From: Zygnema cylindricum
Taxonomy: Eukaryota; Streptophyta; Zygnematophyceae; Zygnematales; Zygnemataceae
Length of the DNA stretch: 64,000 bases
Assembly (NCBI GenBank): GCA_037447655.1
Contig: JBBHKE010002299.1
Coordinates: 45,972-109,971 of the forward strand
Direction of reading: 5' to 3'
Shown piece by piece: positions 11,150 to 19,832 of the stretch (positions are counted from its first letter, which is position 1; each line of letters begins with the position of its first letter). The notes beneath the pieces are model-generated. The model was given only the letters and a program-made list of their open reading frames with translations. It searched no databases and had not been told where the DNA came from. The translations under genes and the position numbers were made by a program.

Positions 11150-12508
11150 TTGGAGGTAACGGCTTCTTTGAGACGAGGTCACCAAAAAGTGTTAAATGTT
11201 TTGATAGATGAGAAGACATTACCATGTTCGAAAAATGTATCCAAAAGAAGAATCGAATTTCGACATTTTGTTCAGGGGCAGATTTTGACGCCACTTTCTC
11301 GAGAGGTGGTTTATTTGACACCAGAGCCGACAGGGTTAACGGTAGTCTCATTATTTTCTGGCATTAGTACAGATTTAGAAGCTATATTGATGAACGGCCA
11401 CCAGATTAGAAGTTATTGGGCCGTGGAAATTTCATCTTCAGCTCGGGCAACGAGTGAATTTCGATTGTTAGAGCTTCACCGATTGTACCCTCTCCAATTA
11501 CCTGTATTTGCTATTTCACAATCTCATCATCGACTCCCACAAAATATTGACTTAATTACTTCACAAGATATGCGAGATTTGGGGGGGGTAGATTTAGTGA
11601 TAGCTGGTTGGCCTTGTCAAGGATATTCTCAGGTAGGGAAAGGAAGGGGAAATAGTGACACTCGAAGTCGTTTATTCTATCAGATGGTTTTTATCCTCAA
11701 CCTTTTGCAACTACATCACCATAAGCCGTTGGGATACTTGTTGGAAAATGTCTTCCCTGATGCGGATCAACGTAGTAAGGTAGTTACTGCTTGGCAGGAG
11801 ACAATTCACTATTTGGGGGAACCTTTAGTATTTGATGCAGCTCAGATGGGGTCTCGTGCTTTCCGTCTTCGCTCATATTGGACTAATCTTGCTCCTCTTC
11901 CACTATTAAAGGCCGCCGTGGGATTACAAAAGCGTCCGCCAAACCTCACCATCGATCAGATTTTAGACAAAGGCCGTACACCTACTCCTGTCACATCTAC
12001 ATCTCGACAACTATTTTTTGACTGCAACAAATCTGGTCAACCAAGAAACGCACTTCCCACTCTGGTTTCATTTCCTCGGAGCCATGCTTATCGTTTAGGT
12101 TCCCCTGGCATGATCTTTGACACTAATACAAAGAAATGGGATGTGCCCAATATCAATGAACGAGAACGAGCCATGGGTTTTCGCACCAATGCTACTGCCG
12201 CTCCCAATCTCTCCCTTGACACTCGTTGCCGTTTAATTGGTCAAGCTATAGATTTACACCCATTTCAGTGGTTAGTTGGTCTTACACTATCTCATGGTCC
12301 TTTGCATTCTCACCAGCATCGCACTTCATTTTTACAAGCTCCAGCTCGCATAGCTATGCAAGTCACACTAGCGCTTGGGGGGAGGAGAGATAGAAAAAAT
12401 CATCAAAAGATCCAACAACAGAAAACCAAGGAGGGGGGACCAAAAGAACGAGAGAAGCAAGTGCATAAGGTAGAGGATGTTTTGTGGTTGTCTAGAAGGG
12501 TGTTATAG
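11150..12508 (+). CDS. C5-cytosine DNA methyltransferase domain captured in gypsy Pol
   Basis: A 452-codon uninterrupted frame, the longest in the window. Motif order is the standard, non-permuted one: motif I LTVVSLFSGIST (residues 63-74, SAM binding), AVEIS (91-95, motif II acid), motif IV VIAGWPCQGYS (150-160, catalytic Cys156 in P-C-Q), motif VI YLLENV (196-201, the ENV Glu), motif VIII RAFRLRSYW (236-244), a target-recognition region, then NERERAMGF (336-344, motif IX-X side) and RLIGQAID (361-368, motif X). Every key residue is present. The family transfers methyl from SAM to C5 of cytosine. The order excludes the rearranged DRM type. It has the same frame as protease and RT and a single TAG before RT, so it is probably a polyprotein domain. 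The ATG at 11150 is only the first Met after a stop. Basic C-terminal tail (residues 400-440). Confidence 0.88.
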   Translation: MEVTASLRRGHQKVLNVLIDEKTLPCSKNVSKRRIEFRHFVQGQILTPLSREVVYLTPEPTGLTVVSLFSGISTDLEAILMNGHQIRSYWAVEISSSARATSEFRLLELHRLYPLQLPVFAISQSHHRLPQNIDLITSQDMRDLGGVDLVIAGWPCQGYSQVGKGRGNSDTRSRLFYQMVFILNLLQLHHHKPLGYLLENVFPDADQRSKVVTAWQETIHYLGEPLVFDAAQMGSRAFRLRSYWTNLAPLPLLKAAVGLQKRPPNLTIDQILDKGRTPTPVTSTSRQLFFDCNKSGQPRNALPTLVSFPRSHAYRLGSPGMIFDTNTKKWDVPNINERERAMGFRTNATAAPNLSLDTRCRLIGQAIDLHPFQWLVGLTLSHGPLHSHQHRTSFLQAPARIAMQVTLALGGRRDRKNHQKIQQQKTKEGGPKEREKQVHKVEDVLWLSRRVL

Positions 12509-12529
12509 GAAGGAGATAGAGCAAAGGGG

Positions 12530-13495
12530 TTGGGGGGGGACGAGTTTGATCTGTCCCGGTGGACGAGGCCACCGGAGAGTTTTGCAGCTATAGAACCGGG
12601 AAAGTTGGATTGGATTATTGGAGAACGGTTAGAGGAGAGCCAAAAGTCTAGAATTGTGGATCTATTGGGAAGGAATAGGGATGTGTTTTCGTGGGCTGAT
12701 ACAGATGTTGGGATTTACAAGGGCACACCATTTAGGATTGACTTAGTGGACGAATCAACGACAGTTTGGCAAAAACAATATCCTTTGAGCCACTCGGAGA
12801 AAGAATTTGTGAAAGAGAAAGTCCAAAGTTTGGTTGATTCAGGATTAGTACAGGAAAGCACTGGTCTTCATGGGTTTGCCTCCCCAACTGTACTGCCTCC
12901 GAAGAAAGATTCTACAAGGAAGACTGTAGACTTCCGAATGTGTGGAGACTATCGAATGTTAAATGCGGCCACTATATCGGACAAGTATCCTATGCCCACT
13001 CTTGAAGAAATATTTGATGCCTTGGTTGGAGCAAATATATATTCTACCTTGGATTTGAAGCACGGATTTCACCAAGTGCCTATGGAACCTAAGCATTGAG
13101 AGAGGAAAGCATTCTGGGCAGGTAAGAGATTATACGAGTGGTTTAATATGCTTTTTGGATTGAAAAATGTACCCGCAAAGTTTCAACGAGTAATGGATGA
13201 AGCTTTACGAGGGATTGAATGTGCTCGGTGTTATATTGACGACGTGATCATTTTATCTAACAATTTGGAGGATCACCTCCTTCATTTACAAATGGTAATT
13301 GATGCTCTGAGAGCGGCACGCTTAAAGTGTCTTCCAGGTAAAGGTATATTTTGGGTAGACAAAATTTTGTATTTGGGACATGAGGTTACCACTAGGATTG
13401 TAGGTCCACATATGGTCAAAGTCGCCGCCTTAGATGCGTTGCCAGCTCCTACAAATGTATCTTCACCCCGCAGATTTAGTTTCGTGCGTATGTGA
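12530..13495 (+). pseudogene. Gyp-F reverse transcriptase, N-terminal two thirds
   Basis: Ty3/gypsy RT: KLDWIIGERL linker, VDSGLVQESTG, SPTVLPPKKD, FRMCGDYRMLNAATISDKYP (fingers), STLDLKHGFHQVPM (first catalytic Asp) and, after an in-frame TGA at 13097, MLFGLKNVPAKFQRVMDEAL and CYIDDVIILS (YIDD, catalytic Asp pair), then GKGIFWVDKILYLGHEV. The TGA stands where relatives have Arg (KHRERKAF pattern), which fits CGA to TGA. The polymerase copies element RNA into DNA. The frame continues from the methyltransferase with one TAG between. Coding is broken off at about 13478 by an inserted segment. Confidence 0.88.
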
Positions 13496-15030
13496 AATTT
13501 GATGCACACACGACGTTTCGTGCGTATATATTTTACATGATGTACTGTGGAGTTTTGAACATTTTGCGGTTCGGCGGAATTAAATGTACGAGTAAAATTA
13601 ATGGAGCAATTGAGTGGCGCGAAATGTGAGAGGAAATGGACGGCGGATTGCGAAGCGATCCGACGTGAGATAATCGACGAAGATAAAATGGTACGTCGCA
13701 CGTAAAGTTCATAATGCGACACGTGGGATATATAAAAAGGACGCCGCCGGTACATAGAATCTTTTTTGGGACATGTGTACTTATTTTTGGCAGGCGCATT
13801 TATGACGAGGAACAAAAGTGCGGTACGGACAATTTCGGATGGTTTGACGAGGTTTCGACAAGTGGATTTTTATGACCACGCGGCGCGACATCAAGGGTGC
13901 CGATTAAGAGCGACGGACGGCGGATATAGGCCGCCGAGATTTTTTATGTAGTGGTGACGCGAAATCGCGTCAATCACACGATATTTATTTTTGGACTTTC
14001 CGGATTGTTTGACAAAATTTGAGGAGTGTCGTTGAGTGACTCATCATGAGTCTGCATAAGATTTTGTGAGATTTTGTGTACCTGTAAATTTTTGGAAAGT
14101 ACGGTTCGACAAGTGATTCGTGGTACACGTGGAAGGCGGACGGCGTCCGCCGATATTTTTAAGGGATCTCATTATCTTTAATGACGTATTATTAGGTGGA
14201 CCGTACATATGCGATGTCGGTTCACTACGTGGATTTATCTACGAGTTCATAAGCGAGTTGTCGCGTATGACGCGTATTTTGCGGATGCGTCGGTATAAAT
14301 ATTTGAAACAACATTGTCTTGTCTTACGTGAATTAATATTTTAGTGTTGATTATTACAGTTTCTATTTAGGTGGTCAATTAGGGTTTCGGTATTTTAATC
14401 TGTGTGTATGCAGTGTCGTACTTGCAGACAAGTGTACTCTTATGATTGGTCGACTCTCAGGTGTACATTTACAGTTATGATTATTTGTCGTAATAGGTTT
14501 TCATGATGTAATACTACTTAGTGGAAGTTACGTTGGCTATTTTGACATGTAGCGATTCATTGACAGCTCACAAGTGTACATATATAGGAATGAGCTTTGT
14601 TAGGAATTAATCATCAATGCTTAGCATGAAAAGTAGGGACTGAAGATGTAGACTTTTAGGGTTGCCGATTAGGTCATGCACTTTGAATGATATAAAAATT
14701 ATTTGATTATACTTTTTGTTTATGTGTGATGCATTTGTCTGTTATTATTTATTTATGTTATTTTATATATGTTTGATATGCATTGTTTATGCATTAGTCC
14801 TAGGGTTTGTTTATGTCCATTATTCCATCAAACCTTAGATGTTGTCATAGGGTTTATTTATGTTGATTATTCCATGAAACCCTAGTTGTTGTTTATTGCA
14901 TCAGTGTATGCATGTATGTTAAATGGAGGATGTATTTCATATGATTTTTCGTCGACCTATTTTTGCTTAGTTTCTTGCATGATAGTTTGGGTGGCTTCTG
15001 CGGTCTATTTTAGACCAAAGAACAGCAGAT
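13478..15030. mobile_element. Uncharacterised 1.55-kb insertion in the Gyp-F RT
   Basis: It splits the RT between the thumb (APTNVSSPR) and its continuation (VSSLRTF). The flanks repeat imperfectly: 13456-13477 and 15030-15051 agree at about 18 of 22 bases, a long target duplication. The insert has no convincing ORF. It holds GC-rich palindromes (cggcggatataggccgccg at 13918-13936; cggacggcgtccgccg near 14138) and TATA-like tatataaaaa (13729-13738). Near its right edge is a hairpin, ggtctattttagacc (15002-15016). No poly-A tail and no TG/CA LTR ends are seen. The long duplication argues against a solo LTR and for a non-LTR-type or other unclassified insertion. Confidence 0.5.
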
Positions 15031-15045
15031 GTTTCTTCACTCCGC

Positions 15046-15526
15046 ACATTTTGAAGGGTTAGCCAACTATTATAGACGATTTGTTCCAGAGTTTAGCAGC
15101 CGAACTCAGGCCCTCAATTTACTCTTAAGGAAAGATCAAGAGTGATAATGGAAGGAAGAACAAGAAGAGGCATTCCAATTTTTGAAGAATGCGCTAAAAG
15201 AAAGTCCGATTCTTCGTATGCTAGACCATTCTCGACCATTTATTCTTTACGTTGATTGGAGTTGATTCGGATTAGGGGCCGTATCAGCTCAGCTTGATGA
15301 TTCAGGAGCCGAATACGTGGTGGCCTATGCAAGCCGGAGCAACAAAAAGGCGGAGGCCTCTTATAGTAGCTATCATGGGGAGCTTCTGGTAGCTGTTTGG
15401 GTCATCAAACACTTCCGACCATATCTTTATGGCGTTCATTTCACCCTTATCACCGATCACCAACCTTTGAAATGGATAATGGAGAATAGTAAGCTTACAG
15501 GGAAACTTGCTCGATGGGCTTAGATA
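15046..15526 (+). pseudogene. Gyp-F RT thumb and RNase H
   Basis: Resumes the RT after the insertion: LANYYRRFVPEFSSR, then FQFLKNALKESPILRM (connection) and RPFILYVDWS, the start of RNase H. The open part 15317-15523 reads VVAYASRSNKKAEASYSSYH, GELLVAVWVIKHFRPYLYG and TLITDHQPLKWIM, with the TDH and DHQPL motifs typical of gypsy RNase H. In-frame stops at about 15143, 15263 and 15521 break it. RNase H removes the RNA strand during reverse transcription. The Gyp-G copy has the same TLITDHQPLKWIMENSKLTG block. Confidence 0.85.
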
Positions 15527-16537
15527 TTGCAAGAGTATGATTATGAGATAATTCACCGAGCCGATGAGACCTATGGTAATGCAGAAGGTCTTAACAGAAA
15601 CCCCGATCCCTCTTCTGTTGATGTTACAAGAGCAAGGTACGTTGAGGATCCTATTTTGGGGGTTGGAATCGTTATGGCAGCAACATTATTCTCTTTGCTT
15701 CGTAGAAAAAAGGGGGAACTTTTTGTATTAAGGGCAGAGGTGGAAGAGCAAGCCCCATTGTCAGCTGACACGGTTGACATTTTTGATGATTTAGACACCT
15801 TGAAATCCAATCAGCAAGGGTCAATTTTACCACATTTAGAGGGGATCCAGAAAGCTAAAGTTCTACAGAGGATGTCAGCTTACACTTGGGATAAGGGGGT
15901 TCTCTTAATGGTTTGGCCGGATGGCGTCAAGAAGGTAGTTCCACCACCTGGTGATCAAGAAACGTTAGTCATCAACCTCCATGAGCAATGTGGTCATTTC
16001 GGTCAGAAGCATACCGTTTCTTTGGTTGCAGCATCTTATAGGTGGCATGGTATTCGAGCACAAGTGAATCGAGTTATTCAAGCATGCTTAACATGCGATC
16101 GAGTGAAAGTGGCATTTGACAAGAAAAGTGGTACCGAATTACATTCTCTTTCCATTCGGGGAATGTTTTATCGTTGGTCATTTGACTTGCTAGGGCCCCT
16201 TCCGACTAGTCGACGAGGAAATCGCTTCGTGCTTGTGATGATAGAGCATTTTTCTAAGTGGATTGAGCTCGTGGTGCTACCTCGGAAAGAGTCTAAGTTT
16301 GTGGGCGATGCCTTTTTACAAAGAGTGCTTGCTCAGTTTGGGGCCCCCGCGGAAGTTTTAACCGATCAGGGTTCCAAAGTTGCTGGGGATTTTTCGACTT
16401 TGATGGAGCAATGTTTGATTGATCACCGAATTACTAGTAGAGATCATCCTCAAGCTGATGGGTTAGCCAAACGTTGTGTCCAAACAGTCAAGAGAGCACT
16501 CCGAAAATATGCGCTCGAGAAGGATGTGGGGGATTAG
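15527..16537 (+). pseudogene. Gyp-F integrase with catalytic Glu lost
   Basis: After a linker with NRNPDPSS, the zinc-binding HHCC module reads NLHEQCGHFGQKHT (two His) and ACLTCDRVK (two Cys). The catalytic core has RWSFDLLGPLP (Asp 1) and EVLTDQGSKVAGDF (Asp 2). The third acid should follow in GLAERC, as in the Gyp-G copy, but here the codon at 16469-16471 is AAA, giving GLAKRC. GAA to AAA is one G-to-A change. Integrase inserts the cDNA into host DNA and needs all three acids, so this copy is inactive. Stops after YALEKDVGD (16535) separate it from its C-terminal domain. Confidence 0.88.
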
Positions 16538-16619
16538 GATTGAAGGGTTCCTTAGATTGCTATGGGCTATAGGTTTAGTAGACAATCATCTCTTCACAGT
16601 CACAACCCTTAATTTATGA

Positions 16620-17243
16620 TGTTTGGCAGGCATCTTATTCTCCCAGGATCTGCCTCGGCCCAAGCCACTGTCTTACCGGAGATGGATAGTAAAGGGACAG
16701 TAGAAAGACTAATTACCGCTCGAGCGTAGGTTTTTCATCGAGAGATTCCAATAGCCATGGGCAATTTGCAAGCGGCCCAACACAGAGATCAACTTTGGTA
16801 TTCCCACCATTGGAGTGGCTCTTACGTTCCTGGACAACGACGTTTTTAGCCACGGGATTTTGTTTATCGGATGCGGTAGAAAAAGGATACTTTGGATATT
16901 TTTTGCAGGCCGGATTATTTTGAAGGTGGTTGTGGTTTCCCCTAAAGGAGTGTTCACATTGGAAGGGGCTGACGGCAAAAGAGTCAAAGATAATCAAATT
17001 AATGTGGCTCCTTGCCACCTTCGAGGGCTCGAGGACGAGCCAACATTACATTTCACTTATTTTCCCTCTCCTCCCATTTGTTCTAATTCTCCCTTGTGTG
17101 CCCCTGGTTACAAAACTACAGACATATTATTATGTGAGGCATGCACACGAGCTTGGCATTCTTCCTGTTTACCTAAGGATTAAGCAGGTTGGGACCAACT
17201 TGGCAGACCTTGGTTTTGTGGGGAGTGTGAAATGGGTGTTTGA
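16620..17243 (+). pseudogene. Gyp-F integrase C-terminal domain ending in a PHD finger
   Basis: The decayed C-terminal domain is seen as MGNLQAAQHRDQLWYS, FVYRM and, further on, NQINVAPCHLRGLEDEPTLH, matching Gyp-G block by block. From 17079 comes a PHD zinc finger: ICSNSPLC, then ILLCEACTRAWHSSCLPKD and, after an in-frame TAA (17181), RPWFCGECEMGV with a stop at 17243. The Cys4-His-Cys3 order and the W-F-C-x2-C finish are diagnostic. The first Cys pair is spaced wider than usual (C-x5-C). PHD fingers read histone H3 tails; here one stands where chromoviruses have a chromodomain, so a role in targeting integration is inferred. The segment is broken by several stops and frame changes. Confidence 0.8.
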
Positions 17244-17275
17244 ACTTTGGTTTTGATGGCTTTTTAGGACAAGGA

Positions 17276-17290
17276 CCTAAGAAGGGGGGA
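17276..17290 (+). other. Gyp-F polypurine tract
   Basis: Purine-rich run ctaagaaggggggaa right after the Pol stop, followed by TGATTCAGG, a plausible LTR start. Polypurine tracts prime plus-strand DNA synthesis. Gyp-G has a matching run at the same place (56788-56803, minus). Confidence 0.65.
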
Positions 17291-17334
17291 ATGATTCAGG
17301 AGTGAACCGGACAGTCCCAACATTTGGGAAGGGG

Positions 17335-17904
17335 TTGGTAACTTTTCTATGTCAAGGATCTCTTCCAAAGGTGCTTCCCTTGGATCAAGAGCTCTAACAA
17401 ACCTGTTCCGAAAAAGAATGGAGTCTAGTTCCAGATTGTTGGTCGGAGTAAGTACAAATGATGGATTTGGAACTAAGTCATCTCTCGGCCCTGTTCCACC
17501 TACGCCTAACTCCTCCTCCAATATAGCTCCAATACATGCTGATTTGTTGGAGAAAAGACTGCAATCTCGCTATGCAACCATGGGTGCATCCTCTCGGTCC
17601 CCTTCCTCTCTTTCCCTAAAATGTGGTTCTCTAGGTGTTTTGTTTTTCCCTCTATCTCAAGAAACTCCGAAATCTGGACCGGTAAATTAGGTTGTATATC
17701 TTCTACAACTAATTTCGAAACTACCCCTCTTTGCTCTTGATTTTCTCCCTCCCCCATGGGTGAGAGATTATCAGCAATTATCCCGTCTTTCGACGAAACC
17801 CTGCCAAAATTGGGAGAAGGTGATGAAGATGTGGGAAAATTCAATGTTGAGGGATCCCCTAGGTCCAATATAGGCCTCCTAGCTGTTAGATCTCTCGGGT
17901 TTTG
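17335..17904 (-). repeat. Inverted copy of Gyp-F gag
   Basis: On the minus strand this reads the same protein as gag 6717-7292, e.g. DLGDPSTLNFPTSSSPSPNF, LSPMGEGENQ and PTNNLELDSILFRNRF. Identity looks near 88-90 percent by eye. It lies about 45 bp after the polypurine tract and directly before the 3' terminal repeat, so it sits where U3 of the 3' LTR should be. A read-through transcript would carry sense and antisense gag. It may be a rearrangement scar or a retained feature. Confidence 0.85.
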
Positions 17905-17906
17905 CC

Positions 17907-18475
17907 TTCCAAAACCTTAACTTATCTGAAAAGAGCTATTTTGCCAGCCTCTCTTTTGCCATCTTTGGATCATGTTGGAGTTGCCTTCCAGTTAGTCAAT
18001 TTGTGTCTTGTTTGGCAACAAGGATACTTGGGGCTTTCTGATTGCAATAATCCTTGAGATTCTAAAGGAGGGAGTTGGACGGATTCGTTATTGGGAGGGA
18101 TCCGTGGGGTTTCGGGACCTTTGGAGTCTGATCACGGGAGTTTTTCCGTAGCCTCAGTTTGCTCCTCTGGGTGGGTCAAAACCTTTATAAAGTTAGCATT
18201 CGGGGACGCTTGAATGTTACTTATTTTGTGCTTAATTCTTTGGAATATGTTTATGTTTTGTGGTGAATGGCTTTTGTTTGAGTAGGGTAGGAGGCAATAT
18301 TGTTAAGCCTGCAGAGATCACTGTCATAAATGTTATGGCAGTCTAAATTATTTCCATTTTGATTTGATTTGTTAATTCCCAAGATTAGGGTTATGGTTGA
18401 CTTTCTTTTGTTTAAAATTGTGAGCCTAGCCCACTGAGCTTGATGATATTAAAGCTCGCGGTTAGAATTTGACAA
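17907..18475 (+). repeat. Gyp-F 3' terminal repeat (LTR part)
   Basis: Direct copy of 5413-5976. Similarity begins at gccttccaaaacc, immediately after the inverted gag copy, and ends near cgcggttaga. The copies differ by scattered substitutions and short indels, so the insertion is not recent. Confidence 0.7.
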
Positions 18476-19535
18476 AACGTACAATTTCACCTCATTATGA
18501 CATTTGCATTACGCGGTTATTTATAACGTAGTTATATGAAAACGGCCTGTACTAAATCATTATATGTGCTTTTTTACTTAATAAAATACAATTTTGTATG
18601 TTCAGACACCGTCCCTACGCCACACTATTTAAAATGGCACTATATTAGAGTTATTAACACTCTTTCAAAAAGTACCTTAAATAACGTAAAAAATAATTTA
18701 GAATAATATGCTCTATTTATAGTGGTAGAGTCAAAATTTGGGGTGACTGAATTAGCGTATATAACTCTAATTACGATTCATGGTGTACAGTACACCACGA
18801 ATCGCTCGCTATTAGCGTCAGTAAAGCTAATTCGGTGCCCCCAAATTTTTCCCCAAATTCTCAAGTATAATTAATAACTTTATTTTTTCATTAACGCTTT
18901 TTACGGTTTTTTTTCAATTAGCGTTAATAGCGAAATTACTTTGCGATTTAAATTGTATGGTGTACATTTAGTGTTCGACCATACAAAAATGTACCTTTTT
19001 AAGTTAAAAAAAACAAAAAATGGTTTAACATAATCGGGCATGTATATTAATGTGCCCTATAAAAAGGGATGAAATCGGGTTGTCAAAAATCACGTTCATA
19101 CATATTCGTCCGACAACCGCATGGTTGACCGTATGAAGGTATGATTTTTGTACAATTTGTCAGATTTTATACTTGTACTTATATAAGTGTAAACATATTT
19201 ATGGCCAGTTTCTTTTTTTTAGAGAACCCCAAAGTAGAGTTAGTAAAATATTAGAGTAAATGTTTTGTTTGAAAATTTTGAGATTCCCAGTTAGCATTAA
19301 TAACACTAATTTTTTTTTAACGCTATATAATTCTTGATGCTAATTGCGATTCGCCGTGTACTGTATTGAAAAGGTCGACTTCGTGGCAGACCGAAAACTA
19401 CCAAAACGTCTTTTTAAGGCGACACACGACGATACTCACCTCCCATCGCGATATGTGAGCCAAGGCACTAAGGTACTATAGGCGACGTCATTCGATATTC
19501 GCCACGAGGCGCTACGAAATTTCAATACTTGGATT
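18476..19535. other. AT-rich non-coding DNA with a palindrome-rich dispersed repeat
   Basis: No gene. Segment 18530-18840 resembles 26800-27060: both have cacactatttaaa, a run like gttattaacacta, then gaattagcgt followed by gattca and a GTAC-rich close. A further partial copy is at about 19210-19370. Palindromic words include ggtgtacagtacacc (18781-18795). Confidence 0.55.
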
Positions 19536-19608
19536 TGTTGAAATTTAAGTATTTTCTAGGTCTAGTTATTGTAAAATAAAAGGCAAAAAGGTGACAGTGA
19601 TAGCCTGC

Positions 19609-19670
19609 CTCTAACTCTTCTCTCAAGTCCCCACACTTGTCGCAGTCACTAAAGACGAGAGGAGTTAGAG
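19609..19670 (+). other. Conserved LTR head hairpin (Cop-E 5')
   Basis: Arms ctctaactcttctctc and gagaggagttagag pair around a loop with acttgtcgcagtcact; gccatggct follows the 3' arm. The loop is shared by other families, whose arms differ but still pair. Confidence 0.6.
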
Positions 19671-19749
19671 CCATGGCTGAGGAGGAGTTAGAGCCATGGC
19701 TGCCTCGGCTATCCAAAGAGGACAGGACGGACAATCTTGATAGAGATAC

Positions 19750-19832
19750 AAAAGGTCTGACGGACCCTGGATTTGATCCTCTACCTGCCGTCCGTCAGAA
19801 TAGCAGGTAGCTTTATCCTATAAGTCTAGGAC
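19750..19832 (-). ncRNA. Antisense tRNA-like module (Cop-E 5')
   Basis: Read on the minus strand: an A-box-like TAGACTTATAGGAT, a B-box-like GGATCAAATCC and a TTTT run. The B-box lies inside a 10-bp inverted repeat, tctgacggac/gtccgtcaga. Possible Pol III unit; transcription is not shown. Confidence 0.4.

Larger units (their letters stand above)
5413..18475 (+). mobile_element. Gyp-F: Ty3/gypsy element with captured DNA methyltransferase and integrase PHD finger
   Basis: Plus-strand gypsy element bounded by a direct repeat of about 565 bp (5413-5976 and 17907-18475). Module order is leader, gag, two CCHC regions, aspartic protease, C5-cytosine methyltransferase, reverse transcriptase, RNase H, integrase, PHD finger, polypurine tract, an inverted gag copy, 3' repeat. 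Protease before RT and integrase last is the Ty3/gypsy order. From 8807 to 13495 everything lies in one frame, interrupted only by in-frame stops. A 1.55-kb insertion splits the RT near 13478. gag carries frameshifts and the integrase has lost its catalytic Glu, so this copy cannot move by itself. The true outer LTR edges and TSD could not be found. Confidence 0.85.

Noticed and set aside
11150-12508. Methyltransferase as a host DRM or a free-standing host gene
   Set aside because: Motifs run I, IV, VI, VIII, X in normal order, whereas DRM enzymes are rearranged. The frame is shared with protease and RT with no promoter, intron or poly-A signs between.
13766-14344. Short open frames in the RT insertion
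   Set aside because: Each under 75 codons, no motif and GC-palindromic sequence; read as chance.
13458-15029. The RT interruption as a spliceosomal intron (GT...AG)
   Set aside because: GT and AG can be found at suitable places, but the joined product gives a poorer RT match than the duplicated-flank reading, and both flanks carry the same RT residues.
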